The position numbers and the translations under genes were made by a program. DNA of 9,521 nt, taken from NCBI GenBank assembly GCA_964536025.1, contig CAZHXA010000046.1, positions 1 to 9,521 on the forward strand. Reading direction: 5' to 3'. Shown piece after piece: positions 1 to 6,456 of the stretch. This DNA is from RGIG4576 sp964536025 (GTDB lineage Bacteria > Bacteroidota > Bacteroidia > Bacteroidales > Muribaculaceae). How positions within the stretch are numbered: position 1 is the stretch's first letter; each line of letters begins with the position of its first letter. The notes beneath the pieces were generated by a model, which was not told the origin of the DNA, did not search any database, and worked only from the letters and a program-made list of their open reading frames with translations.

Positions 1-8
1 AAAAAATA

Positions 9-55
9 GTCTGGAATTGCTTTCAAAATTGTATCTTTGTATTTGATTATACAGC
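9..55 (+). repeat. Degenerate terminal CRISPR repeat
   Basis: Bases 14-55 match repeat positions 6-47 exactly. Positions 3-5 of the repeat (bases 11-13) read CTG instead of TGT, giving 44/47 identity. The change destroys the TTG at repeat positions 2-4, which serves as the -33 element in the other repeats, but keeps TATCTTTG. No spacer lies upstream of this repeat, so its tracrRNA-pairing 5' half is not needed by any crRNA, and decay there is expected. It marks the transcriptional 5' end of the array and probably its oldest end. Confidence 0.85.
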
Positions 56-87
56 TCCTTCTTTGCAAAAAATCTTACCAAAAAGCG

Positions 88-117
88 TTGTGAATTGCTT
101 TCAAAATTGTATCTTTG
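88..117 (+). promoter_or_regulatory. Promoter embedded in the CRISPR repeat (repeat 2; also in repeats 3 and 4)
   Basis: Repeat positions 2-4 read TTG. After 19 bp, positions 24-31 read TATCTTTG, an exact match to the Bacteroidota -7 consensus TAnnTTTG with the usual spacing to a -33 TTG. In repeat 2 the elements are at 88-90 and 110-117; equivalent copies are at 165-194 and 242-271. Initiation would fall about 5-7 bases after the -7 box, near repeat position 37. Primary transcripts would then start with about 10 nt of repeat followed directly by the spacer. This resembles the repeat-internal promoters known in Neisseria II-C arrays. Function here is inferred from sequence only. Confidence 0.65.
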
Positions 118-287
118 TATTTGATTATACAGCTTTTGCAAAGAAGGGCATGTCTCTGCATAGGTTGTGAATTGCTTTCAAAATTGTATCTTTGTATTTG
201 ATTATACAGCATTAACAGACCTTCGAAAAGAGATGAAGGCGTTGTGAATTGCTTTCAAAATTGTATCTTTGTATTTGATTATACAGC

Positions 288-355
288 ACATGTTTAGTAA
301 GTAGATGTTAATCAAATATATACAATTAAAATTAGAAATAAAAATACAGCTGTAT
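288..355. other. AT-rich flank between array and terminator, candidate spacer-integration leader
   Basis: This 68-bp AT-rich stretch follows the last intact repeat on the cas2 side and holds no gene. If new spacers enter opposite the degenerate repeat, this flank is where leader signals for Cas1-Cas2 should lie. Near its end is a 14-bp perfect palindrome, AATACAGCTGTATT (343-356), whose left half contains ATACAGC, the last seven bases of the repeat. The leader role is inferred from array polarity and is not shown directly. Confidence 0.4.
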
Positions 356-398
356 TAGAATAAAAAAACTCGCTTTCTCTGCGAGTTTTTTTATTCTA
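356..398. terminator. Bidirectional intrinsic terminator between array and cas operon
   Basis: This is a perfect 18-bp stem (356-373 with 381-398) around the 7-nt loop TTTCTCT. The core is ACTCGC/GCGAGT, flanked by a run of seven A on the left and seven T on the right, so a U-tract follows the GC stem on both strands. It lies just past the cas2 stop (405) on the minus strand and downstream of the array on the plus strand. It should therefore end both the cas mRNA and array transcripts. Confidence 0.88.
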
Positions 399-404
399 TT
401 GTTT

Positions 405-737
405 TTAAAATAATTCTAATTGTTGTTCCGGACAGATTTTTTTTCTTTCTTTTGCACACGAAAAAATTTCCATCATTCCAAATTGTTTATCTGTAATACT
501 CAAAATTCCGACTTCACCAATAGGAGGTAAAATTGCTTTTATACGTCTTATGTGAGCTTCAGCATTTTCTTTACTTGGGCAATGACGCATATAGATAGAG
601 AATTGAAACATATTAAAACCATCTTGTATGAGACGTTTTCTAAATTCAGCATAAATTTTACGCTCTTTTTTTGTTTCTGTAGGCAAATCAAAAAAAATAA
701 GTACCCACATAATTCTATATTCAGAAAATCGATCCAT
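405..737 (-). CDS. cas2: CRISPR-associated protein Cas2 (type II-C)
   Basis: This 110-residue protein is the partner of Cas1 in the spacer-integration complex, where a Cas2 dimer bridges two Cas1 dimers. The ferredoxin-like Cas2 fold is recognisable from the first beta strand MWVLIFFDLPTET with the conserved Asp17, then FRKRLIQDGF, then MFQFSIYMRHC. The start at 737 is preferred over Met10 because Cas2 proteins of related bacteria commonly carry a similar RFxxYRIMW lead-in and because the ATG overlaps the cas1 stop (TAATG), which favours translational coupling. It is the last gene of the cas9-cas1-cas2 operon, and the terminator at 356-398 follows. Length is normal for the family and nothing appears broken. 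Confidence 0.96.
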   Translation of the reverse strand: MDRFSEYRIMWVLIFFDLPTETKKERKIYAEFRKRLIQDGFNMFQFSIYMRHCPSKENAEAHIRRIKAILPPIGEVGILSITDKQFGMMEIFSCAKERKKICPEQQLELF

Positions 738-1672
738 TAAAACATAGGATATACTATTTTACGAATTTCACCGGACATACATTTGTAAACCGACATTGTA
801 GTAGTATTTACAGCTACCATCAAAGGACTTCTACTTCCTCCTATTTTTACCTCTATAACAGGTATTGACAATAATTTCGTTTTAATATCTTGATTTAAAT
901 TATTTATATCTGTGCCACTATCGAATAATTTTATTACAACTTCATCTACATAAGGTCTATAGGGTTCCATGATGTCATCGGCTAAACAATAGGCATTATA
1001 TCGATTATGATGATGGATTCCTAATGTAGGCATTAAACCCACAGAAACTAAACTACGTGCAACAATTGCACGCAAAATTGCATAACCATAATTCAATAAA
1101 TTATTTGGAGCTATACCATCTCTACCTCTAGTGAAATCAGGAATTGATGGAAATAGATTTTTCCAATAATATACAGCAGCTCTGGCTTCTAAATTATCAG
1201 TATCATCGCTTTTTACATCGTTAATCCAAGCACGCATATTTCCAATTTCTACATACGGTCTGTATCTTTGCAAAACAGACATTTGGTTTGATATTTTCAT
1301 TTGCACTGTCTGTTGCCATAACTGTTTGCGTAAAGGTTGTGAAATATTTATTTGTTTTCTAAAACGTTCATTCTGAATAGAATTACCATCCAATGGTAAC
1401 ATTAATCCTGTAGGCATGCGAGAACTATTACACGATATGATAGCACAATTATTATCAAGCAATGCTTCTATAAGCCCTTGCGTTATCGTAATTTGCTTAT
1501 TGTCGAGAACAACAACCCCGATATCTTCAATAGGTATAGTACGTTCTGCCTCTTGCTTAAAAGAATTGCTTAATGTATCGTTTTTTTCTACTTCGGGCAA
1601 ATGTAATACCAATTGGGCATTACGTAAACTTAAATAAGCTGGATTACCAAAATACAATGTTCGTTTTATCAT
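737..1672 (-). CDS. cas1: CRISPR-associated endonuclease/integrase Cas1 (type II-C)
   Basis: This 311-residue Cas1 is the metal-dependent integrase that, with Cas2, inserts new spacers next to a repeat. The N-terminal beta domain starts MIKRTLYFGNPAYLSLRN, and the helical catalytic domain occupies roughly residues 90-300. The expected metal ligands are present: Glu162 in LEARAAVYYW, a histidine in the GIHHHNRYNAY segment (220-222), and the acidic group in LADDIMEPYRP (232-236). Its ATG lies 5 bases beyond the cas9 stop, and its TAA stop shares one base with the cas2 ATG, so all three genes are probably on one mRNA. The motif set and length match the short Cas1 proteins of type II-C systems. 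It appears intact. Confidence 0.97.
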   Translation of the reverse strand: MIKRTLYFGNPAYLSLRNAQLVLHLPEVEKNDTLSNSFKQEAERTIPIEDIGVVVLDNKQITITQGLIEALLDNNCAIISCNSSRMPTGLMLPLDGNSIQNERFRKQINISQPLRKQLWQQTVQMKISNQMSVLQRYRPYVEIGNMRAWINDVKSDDTDNLEARAAVYYWKNLFPSIPDFTRGRDGIAPNNLLNYGYAILRAIVARSLVSVGLMPTLGIHHHNRYNAYCLADDIMEPYRPYVDEVVIKLFDSGTDINNLNQDIKTKLLSIPVIEVKIGGSRSPLMVAVNTTTMSVYKCMSGEIRKIVYPMF

Positions 1673-1676
1673 ATAG

Positions 1677-4600
1677 CTATAATTGGGGTGTGGAAATAAT
1701 TCTTCCTAATCTATCCACATTAATAGGTATACACACATCTTGTATCATTTCACCGGAAATAGCTCGTCCTATTTTATTTAATGCTGAAAATTCATATTTA
1801 TCTTTTATGAGAGATGATATATTATGAATTATATATAGACTCTGATGACCTGTAAAAGAAACTGCTTTATAAATTCTTGAAGTATCAAGAGGTTGAGAAA
1901 TATAACCATTATCGATTTCATCAGTGGTAGGAACATATACCAAATCATTAGGGGACAAATAAAATAATAGTTTATCGCCATTTTCATTATATTCAGGTAC
2001 TGGAGGCAACCCTTGTTTTTGTAATAATATAGCCATAGATAATGGAATTGTTTCAAAATTTCGTTTACCATCATTATTACAATATACAGCATAAAATAGA
2101 TTTGTACCTTTTGCTGCTTCTACATATTTTTTTGAAGTAATACCTGATTGACCCATTTTGAATTTTTCTCCTTTAATTTCAAAAAATCTAACGCGTTTTA
2201 TAGGCTCATGATATTTCCCATTATTCAACATTTTTATATTAGAATTCATTCTATCGATGCCATCAGGAGATAGAGCTGATTCCACATTTAATTCATTTTT
2301 AATATGATTTTTTAAAATTTGTTGTATACCTATATCTGTTATTTTTTCAATTATATCATATGCTTTCTTTAAATTTTTTACGTCAGAAAATTGAGAAACC
2401 AAATCTTTTCTTACCGCAACTAATGGTTGCTTTGTTTCATTTGAGAAATAATATACATTTATATTATCCAGATTATATTTATTATACTGTTCTTTATTAT
2501 CATTCAAATATTTAACAATTTTCTTCCCGTCAAGCCCTTTTTTATAGAGTGATATAATGATTTCTTTAATATCTTTATCAACTATATTTTCATAATGAGC
2601 TACAACATCTTTTAATTTAACTGATTTTATTAGTTTTAGATTAACAGCTCCAAATACAGTACCTTTATGCATAGGTTTTCTTACTACAAACATATTGCCT
2701 TTGCATTGAGCTTTATATATCTTTTTCCCGTCGTCATAACATAGGTATTTATTTGTGGTTTTATTAATAATGCGGTTATTAGTTTTAAATGTAACTATAA
2801 TATTATTCAAAATATTATAGACATCTTGGGGAAATGTAATCCATGGTAAAATAAATTCTTGAGCAACCTCTATTTCTTTATTAATCAATATACCATTCTC
2901 ATTTTTTTGAATAACTTTACGTTCAAATCTGCGCAATTTACGCTGCAAAGCATAGCGATTGGATTTATTTTTTGATAAAGCAGCTTCATTATTCAATAAA
3001 TTGATATGGTTTCGGGTAGTACAAGCTATAACAATAGCATCCATTGCATGATGACGATGATCTATTCTTTTTTTATTAAATCCTTTTGCTTCATTCAAAG
3101 GAACTTGTGGAACTAATTTCCCTTCACCATTTAAAAAAGTATAATTTGTAGTTCCTGTCATATTATTAAGTCGAATAAACCGTGGCAATATTAATTCATT
3201 CCATTTATCATTTATTCCCCACTCTTTTTTCAGCCTGTCAGTTATGGCACCATTGGTTAAAATCAAATTCTTTGAATCTACATACATTTCGGTTTCGTCT
3301 CTAACGATTTTAGATAGTAGTCCTTTTATAAGCTTACTTATATATCGACTATCATTTAATTGACGTTCAATAAAGCCATCTGGAATATCATCCATCAATA
3401 ATTTACGCAATTTAGATAGAGACTTTTGATTTTTACCATAATGTTTTCTTACAAATTCCTCATAATCAGCAATTTCAAATATTTCAACGAATTTTGTTCC
3501 TATTTGAATACGTTGTCCATGATATGTTTTAATAAATTCATAACCTAATTTATTATCTTTTAGTTTATTCACTTCAGATTCACATATCACTTTATTACTT
3601 ATAGAATCATCAAAATATCTTGATTGTGGTATAATATGTTCTATTTCATAAGCTGTGGTAAACAACTTTGATAAAGTAATAATTTCGCCTGTATATGGAG
3701 AACGGTAACCTTGTTCCAGCCATAGTCTATATTTTAATGCTTCTGCTTTCGTTGGTTGTTTTGATTTGTCTACTTGATTATATTTTTGTCTTATATTTAG
3801 TATATCATCACTTACATCATCCTCACATGAATTAATTGCATATTCTTCATATATTTTAAGCAGTTCTTGTTGTGTCGGGGAATCTGGTCTTACATTATCT
3901 ACTTCAAATTCCGGATTCATAAAATCTTGAAGCATACGCCTTATCCTTAAATTTGTATTTTCATTTTCTAGTATTGATGCAGTGATTTGTGCTCTTTTAT
4001 CAGCAGGATTTTTTAATTCACGACCCAACTCGATATGAATCTCATCAAATTTTCCGTATTGTTCCCAAATATCAGCAACTGTACGTAAGGTTTCCAATAG
4101 AACTTGTTCCACTATTGGATTTCTTAAAGAATGTTGCTTGAACTGTTTTACATAATATTTTATATCTTCAGGTGAATTCCATTTTTCATTGTCATTTCCT
4201 TCTGAATATCGATTATAAACGATATAACAAGCCAACCATAAAGGCAGACCTTTAAATGAATTTTCATCTTGTAAATTAATAGCCTTTTCTCTTACTTTTT
4301 CTGCTATATTTTCATCAAATTCACCGTTGATAATTCTTTCTATTCGTAATTTGGTCGTATCATCTATTTTTGTCCAATCCCAAAGACTTCCTCGTCTCAT
4401 TAATGGAAGTAGTTTTTTTATTGCTTTTAAAGAATATGCACCATATTCTTTTTTATAGGGTTTAATTTTTGAGACTGCATCAGAAAAGCCTAATGGTAAT
4501 TTACGCTTTTTCCCATAATTAGCCAATGTTTGTTTCAGTTGTTCTTTATCGTCTACTGAATATAATATATGCCATAAGTCAACTTCATTTAGTAATTCTG

Positions 4601-6221
4601 TGTTATTATACTCTTCATATACAGGAGTCAGATAAATATTACAATTACAATCTTTCAATGCTTTTAATATATCATGTCTTGTCTCATTACAAGTGTAATC
4701 TTTATCAACATAATTCCATCTATAATTATCTTTATCTTTTTTTCCTATCAAATAGGTTAATAATTGATTTTGATTAATACTTTTTAGAGAATACAAATAT
4801 TTAAATAAATTTAAATAATCATTATCATCTTTCAAATAAGAATTTGTAACATCTACATCAGTTTTTATTTGTCCTGCTACAACTAATTCATTAGCATATA
4901 TTTTTAAATTATCAATAAATTGCCATATTCTAAATTCTGCAAATAAGGGGTGTGACTTAGCAATGGATTTTACGCCATGCCTATTTCCTTTTTCATCATA
5001 ACGCAACTCATATTTACAATCAGAAATTAAATGTTTCTTACTTTTTAAAGGTCTATGATAGAATATAATATCATTAACGAACAAATAAACAAAATCTCTT
5101 TTAGATATACTTTCTCTATAAGATTCATTTGATTGATATAAAGCTTCAATACACTCATTATATAGTTTACAATCATTTAATTCATAATGATATTTTTTTT
5201 GAGTTGATAAAATTCTAACTAATTCGTCTTTGTAAAAATGTCGCTCAATTGTTCTTATTAAAGCTCCTTTGATTTTTATTGAATTATTTTCTAACAATGA
5301 ATCATAGATATATTCTCCAACTGTTTTTTTAGATAAAATGATATCTCGTTCCGTTTTTTTCTTGATTAAAGTCCAATCATCTTCTTTTGGAACTCTAAAA
5401 CTTCTTTTTACATCTCCATTTTTATCTAATTTTGGAGTTCCGTCATTATTAATATCAGTTGTAACAATGAATTGTTTAGTTTTACCTTCCCAATCAACAA
5501 AATCCCTACTAGGACGACGATAAATCCAACCATTTTCCAAATGTATGTTATACCATGTGTCTATCCCTCTTTTTTCTTCGGTTGCCTCAACCTTGACTAC
5601 TTTTAATTCATAAAATTCTTCCAATTTACCTTTTGGAGAATCGTCTTCATCATCTCTTTGCTGATAATAACCACGTTTTTGGTTAAAATTAAGCAAAATC
5701 CAAGCAAGTTCTTCTTTTTCAATTTTTTGATATAAAGCTTTTTTTCTAAGATAAAATAGAGTCCAATCATATGGTACTTTTAAAGACCTTGTGTTAGCTT
5801 TTTTAATTATAAATTGGTTGATCATTTCCTCGAATGATTTAGGGAATAAAAAATGAAAATTGCCATCATCTCCTTTTACCCAAGCCAATTTTGGCTCTGT
5901 TCCTTTTAAAATTTTACCATATCTATCTAAACATTGTACATAATGCTTAGGTAAAAAATTTAATATACGTAGGACTCTATTCAATCTCTCTCTTCTTAAT
6001 AAACAACGTTCTCGTAGACGTCTGTCACTTCTTAATCGTGTTCGTTCTGCTGTTTGAGATATTGAATTCCCTTTATTAAAATCACCTAAAATAGCTGCAT
6101 CCATAGGAATTATTCTACTTCCTGCCGCTTTAATTGAAATCATTTTGTTTTCATCTGTTGATTGAATTACAGCCCATCCTATACTATTTGTTCCAAGATC
6201 TAATCCTAATATCGTTTTCAT
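1677..6221 (-). CDS. cas9: Type II-C CRISPR effector nuclease Cas9
   Basis: This is a 1514-residue RNA-guided DNA endonuclease that uses crRNA and tracrRNA to cut both target strands. In order: RuvC-I, ILGLDLGTNSIGWAV with Asp8; arginine-rich bridge helix at about 58-88; a large REC region; RuvC-II, IHIELGREL with Glu731; HNH, EIEHIIPQSRYFDD with His862 and Asn885; RuvC-III, HHAMDA with His1058 and Asp1061; then about 450 residues of WED/PAM-interacting region. All nuclease residues are present, so it should be active. An upstream in-frame ATG at 6248 would add nine residues (MKTNLKLKY). The start at 6221 is preferred because Cas9 proteins usually begin one to a few residues before ILGLDLG. 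The protein is at the long end for II-C, as is usual in Bacteroidota. No exact TAnnTTTG box for cas9 is visible upstream. Confidence 0.98.
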   Translation of the reverse strand: MKTILGLDLGTNSIGWAVIQSTDENKMISIKAAGSRIIPMDAAILGDFNKGNSISQTAERTRLRSDRRLRERCLLRRERLNRVLRILNFLPKHYVQCLDRYGKILKGTEPKLAWVKGDDGNFHFLFPKSFEEMINQFIIKKANTRSLKVPYDWTLFYLRKKALYQKIEKEELAWILLNFNQKRGYYQQRDDEDDSPKGKLEEFYELKVVKVEATEEKRGIDTWYNIHLENGWIYRRPSRDFVDWEGKTKQFIVTTDINNDGTPKLDKNGDVKRSFRVPKEDDWTLIKKKTERDIILSKKTVGEYIYDSLLENNSIKIKGALIRTIERHFYKDELVRILSTQKKYHYELNDCKLYNECIEALYQSNESYRESISKRDFVYLFVNDIIFYHRPLKSKKHLISDCKYELRYDEKGNRHGVKSIAKSHPLFAEFRIWQFIDNLKIYANELVVAGQIKTDVDVTNSYLKDDNDYLNLFKYLYSLKSINQNQLLTYLIGKKDKDNYRWNYVDKDYTCNETRHDILKALKDCNCNIYLTPVYEEYNNTELLNEVDLWHILYSVDDKEQLKQTLANYGKKRKLPLGFSDAVSKIKPYKKEYGAYSLKAIKKLLPLMRRGSLWDWTKIDDTTKLRIERIINGEFDENIAEKVREKAINLQDENSFKGLPLWLACYIVYNRYSEGNDNEKWNSPEDIKYYVKQFKQHSLRNPIVEQVLLETLRTVADIWEQYGKFDEIHIELGRELKNPADKRAQITASILENENTNLRIRRMLQDFMNPEFEVDNVRPDSPTQQELLKIYEEYAINSCEDDVSDDILNIRQKYNQVDKSKQPTKAEALKYRLWLEQGYRSPYTGEIITLSKLFTTAYEIEHIIPQSRYFDDSISNKVICESEVNKLKDNKLGYEFIKTYHGQRIQIGTKFVEIFEIADYEEFVRKHYGKNQKSLSKLRKLLMDDIPDGFIERQLNDSRYISKLIKGLLSKIVRDETEMYVDSKNLILTNGAITDRLKKEWGINDKWNELILPRFIRLNNMTGTTNYTFLNGEGKLVPQVPLNEAKGFNKKRIDHRHHAMDAIVIACTTRNHINLLNNEAALSKNKSNRYALQRKLRRFERKVIQKNENGILINKEIEVAQEFILPWITFPQDVYNILNNIIVTFKTNNRIINKTTNKYLCYDDGKKIYKAQCKGNMFVVRKPMHKGTVFGAVNLKLIKSVKLKDVVAHYENIVDKDIKEIIISLYKKGLDGKKIVKYLNDNKEQYNKYNLDNINVYYFSNETKQPLVAVRKDLVSQFSDVKNLKKAYDIIEKITDIGIQQILKNHIKNELNVESALSPDGIDRMNSNIKMLNNGKYHEPIKRVRFFEIKGEKFKMGQSGITSKKYVEAAKGTNLFYAVYCNNDGKRNFETIPLSMAILLQKQGLPPVPEYNENGDKLLFYLSPNDLVYVPTTDEIDNGYISQPLDTSRIYKAVSFTGHQSLYIIHNISSLIKDKYEFSALNKIGRAISGEMIQDVCIPINVDRLGRIISTPQL

Positions 6222-6252
6222 ATATTTAAGTTTAAGATTTGTTTTCATGATT

Positions 6253-6274
6253 TATTATGTAAATTTACATAATA
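6253..6274. promoter_or_regulatory. 22-bp perfect palindrome, candidate operator or cas9 promoter element
   Basis: The half-site TATTATGTAAA (6253-6263) is followed directly by its exact reverse complement (6264-6274). It lies between the cas9 start codons (6221 or 6248) and the -33 element of the divergent tracrRNA promoter (6287). Its centre, TAAATTTA, is one base short of TAnnTTTG on either strand, so it may overlap the unlocated cas9 promoter. A dimeric repressor site is plausible. No regulator gene lies nearby, so binding is inferred only from symmetry and position. Confidence 0.5.
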
Positions 6275-6286
6275 TTATTAAAAATC

Positions 6287-6317
6287 TTGCATTTATTCAT
6301 AATTATTTATACTTTTG
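6287..6317 (+). promoter_or_regulatory. tracrRNA promoter, Bacteroidota type
   Basis: A TTG at 6287-6289 is followed after 20 bp by TACTTTTG at 6310-6317, an exact TAnnTTTG. The bases after the box (TAT) are the same as those after the repeat-internal promoters, giving a shared TAnnTTTGTAT block. Expected initiation is at about 6322-6324, the first base of the anti-repeat. Confidence 0.8.
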
Positions 6318-6321
6318 TATC

Positions 6322-6408
6322 GAAAGCAATTCACAATAAGGATTATTCCGTTGTGAAAACATTAAAGTGGGAGTAAAACAATAAGTTTTATCTCTCACTT
6401 TAATTATT
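6322..6408 (+). ncRNA. tracrRNA of the type II-C system
   Basis: This small RNA pairs with the crRNA repeat and holds it in Cas9. The anti-repeat GAAAGCAATTCACAA (6322-6336) is complementary to repeat positions 2-16, and U6337 can add a G-U pair with repeat base 1. It is followed by the nexus hairpin GGA-UUAU-UCC (6340-6349), a linker GUUGUGAAAAC (6350-6360) and a strong 3' hairpin (6361-6404). It is transcribed away from cas9 from its own promoter. Predicted length is about 85 nt; the exact 3' end is uncertain because the U-tract is weak. The anti-repeat covers only the first third of the 47-nt repeat, and the predicted RNA begins where the duplex begins. Confidence 0.9.
6361..6404 (+). terminator. 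3' hairpin and probable terminator of tracrRNA
   Basis: Arms 6361-6379 and 6385-6404 form 19 pairs with one G-U pair (6370/6395), one bulged U (6391) and the loop AAUAA. The downstream sequence TAATTATTTA is only moderately U-rich, so the hairpin may act as the structural 3' end of the tracrRNA as well as a terminator. The helicase gene at 6457 ends toward it from the other side. On that strand the hairpin is followed by a poor U-tract, so helicase read-through would be antisense to the tracrRNA. Confidence 0.75.
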
Positions 6409-6456
6409 TATGTGTTTTGTGAATGTGTGTGGACTAAGAACTAATTGGACTAATTG

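Larger units (their letters stand above)
9..287 (+). CRISPR. Type II-C CRISPR array, four 47-bp repeats and three spacers
   Basis: Repeats lie at 9-55, 87-133, 164-210 and 241-287. The last three are identical, and the first differs only at three positions near its 5' end. Each repeat starts GTTGTGAATTGC and ends GATTATACAGC. Spacers are at 56-86 (31 nt), 134-163 (30 nt) and 211-240 (30 nt). The plus strand is the crRNA strand, because the tracrRNA anti-repeat at 6322-6336 is complementary to repeat bases 2-16 as read on this strand. A 47-bp repeat with ~30-nt spacers is usual for II-C systems of Bacteroidota. The array runs toward cas2 and converges with the cas operon, as is typical of II-C loci. 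Whether more array lies left of base 1 cannot be seen, but the degenerate first repeat suggests that 9 is a true end. Confidence 0.97.

Noticed and set aside
211..240. Small inverted repeat CCTTC/GAAGG inside spacer 3
   Set aside because: A 5-bp stem within a single spacer is weak and expected by chance.
552..740. Plus-strand open frame opposite cas2
   Set aside because: It lies wholly antisense to a well-supported cas2, shows no recognisable family and has no promoter box. Similar antisense frames at 1416-1827, 4526-4777 and 5338-5523 were rejected for the same reason.
1829..2092. Minus-strand open frame inside cas9
   Set aside because: It is out of frame within the Cas9 C-terminal coding region and is rich in Ile, Leu and Tyr, as expected from AT-rich shifted reading. 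It has no start signal of its own.
6222..6248. Nine-residue N-terminal extension of Cas9 from ATG 6248
   Set aside because: It is possible, but Cas9 proteins normally begin one to a few residues before the RuvC-I strand. The extension has no conserved character and no ribosome-binding signal favours it.
6405..6456. Gap between the tracrRNA hairpin and the helicase stop searched for a second small RNA or repeat
   Set aside because: It contains only short imperfect repeats such as GACTAA and CTAATTG. No TAnnTTTG box, stable hairpin or anti-repeat is visible.
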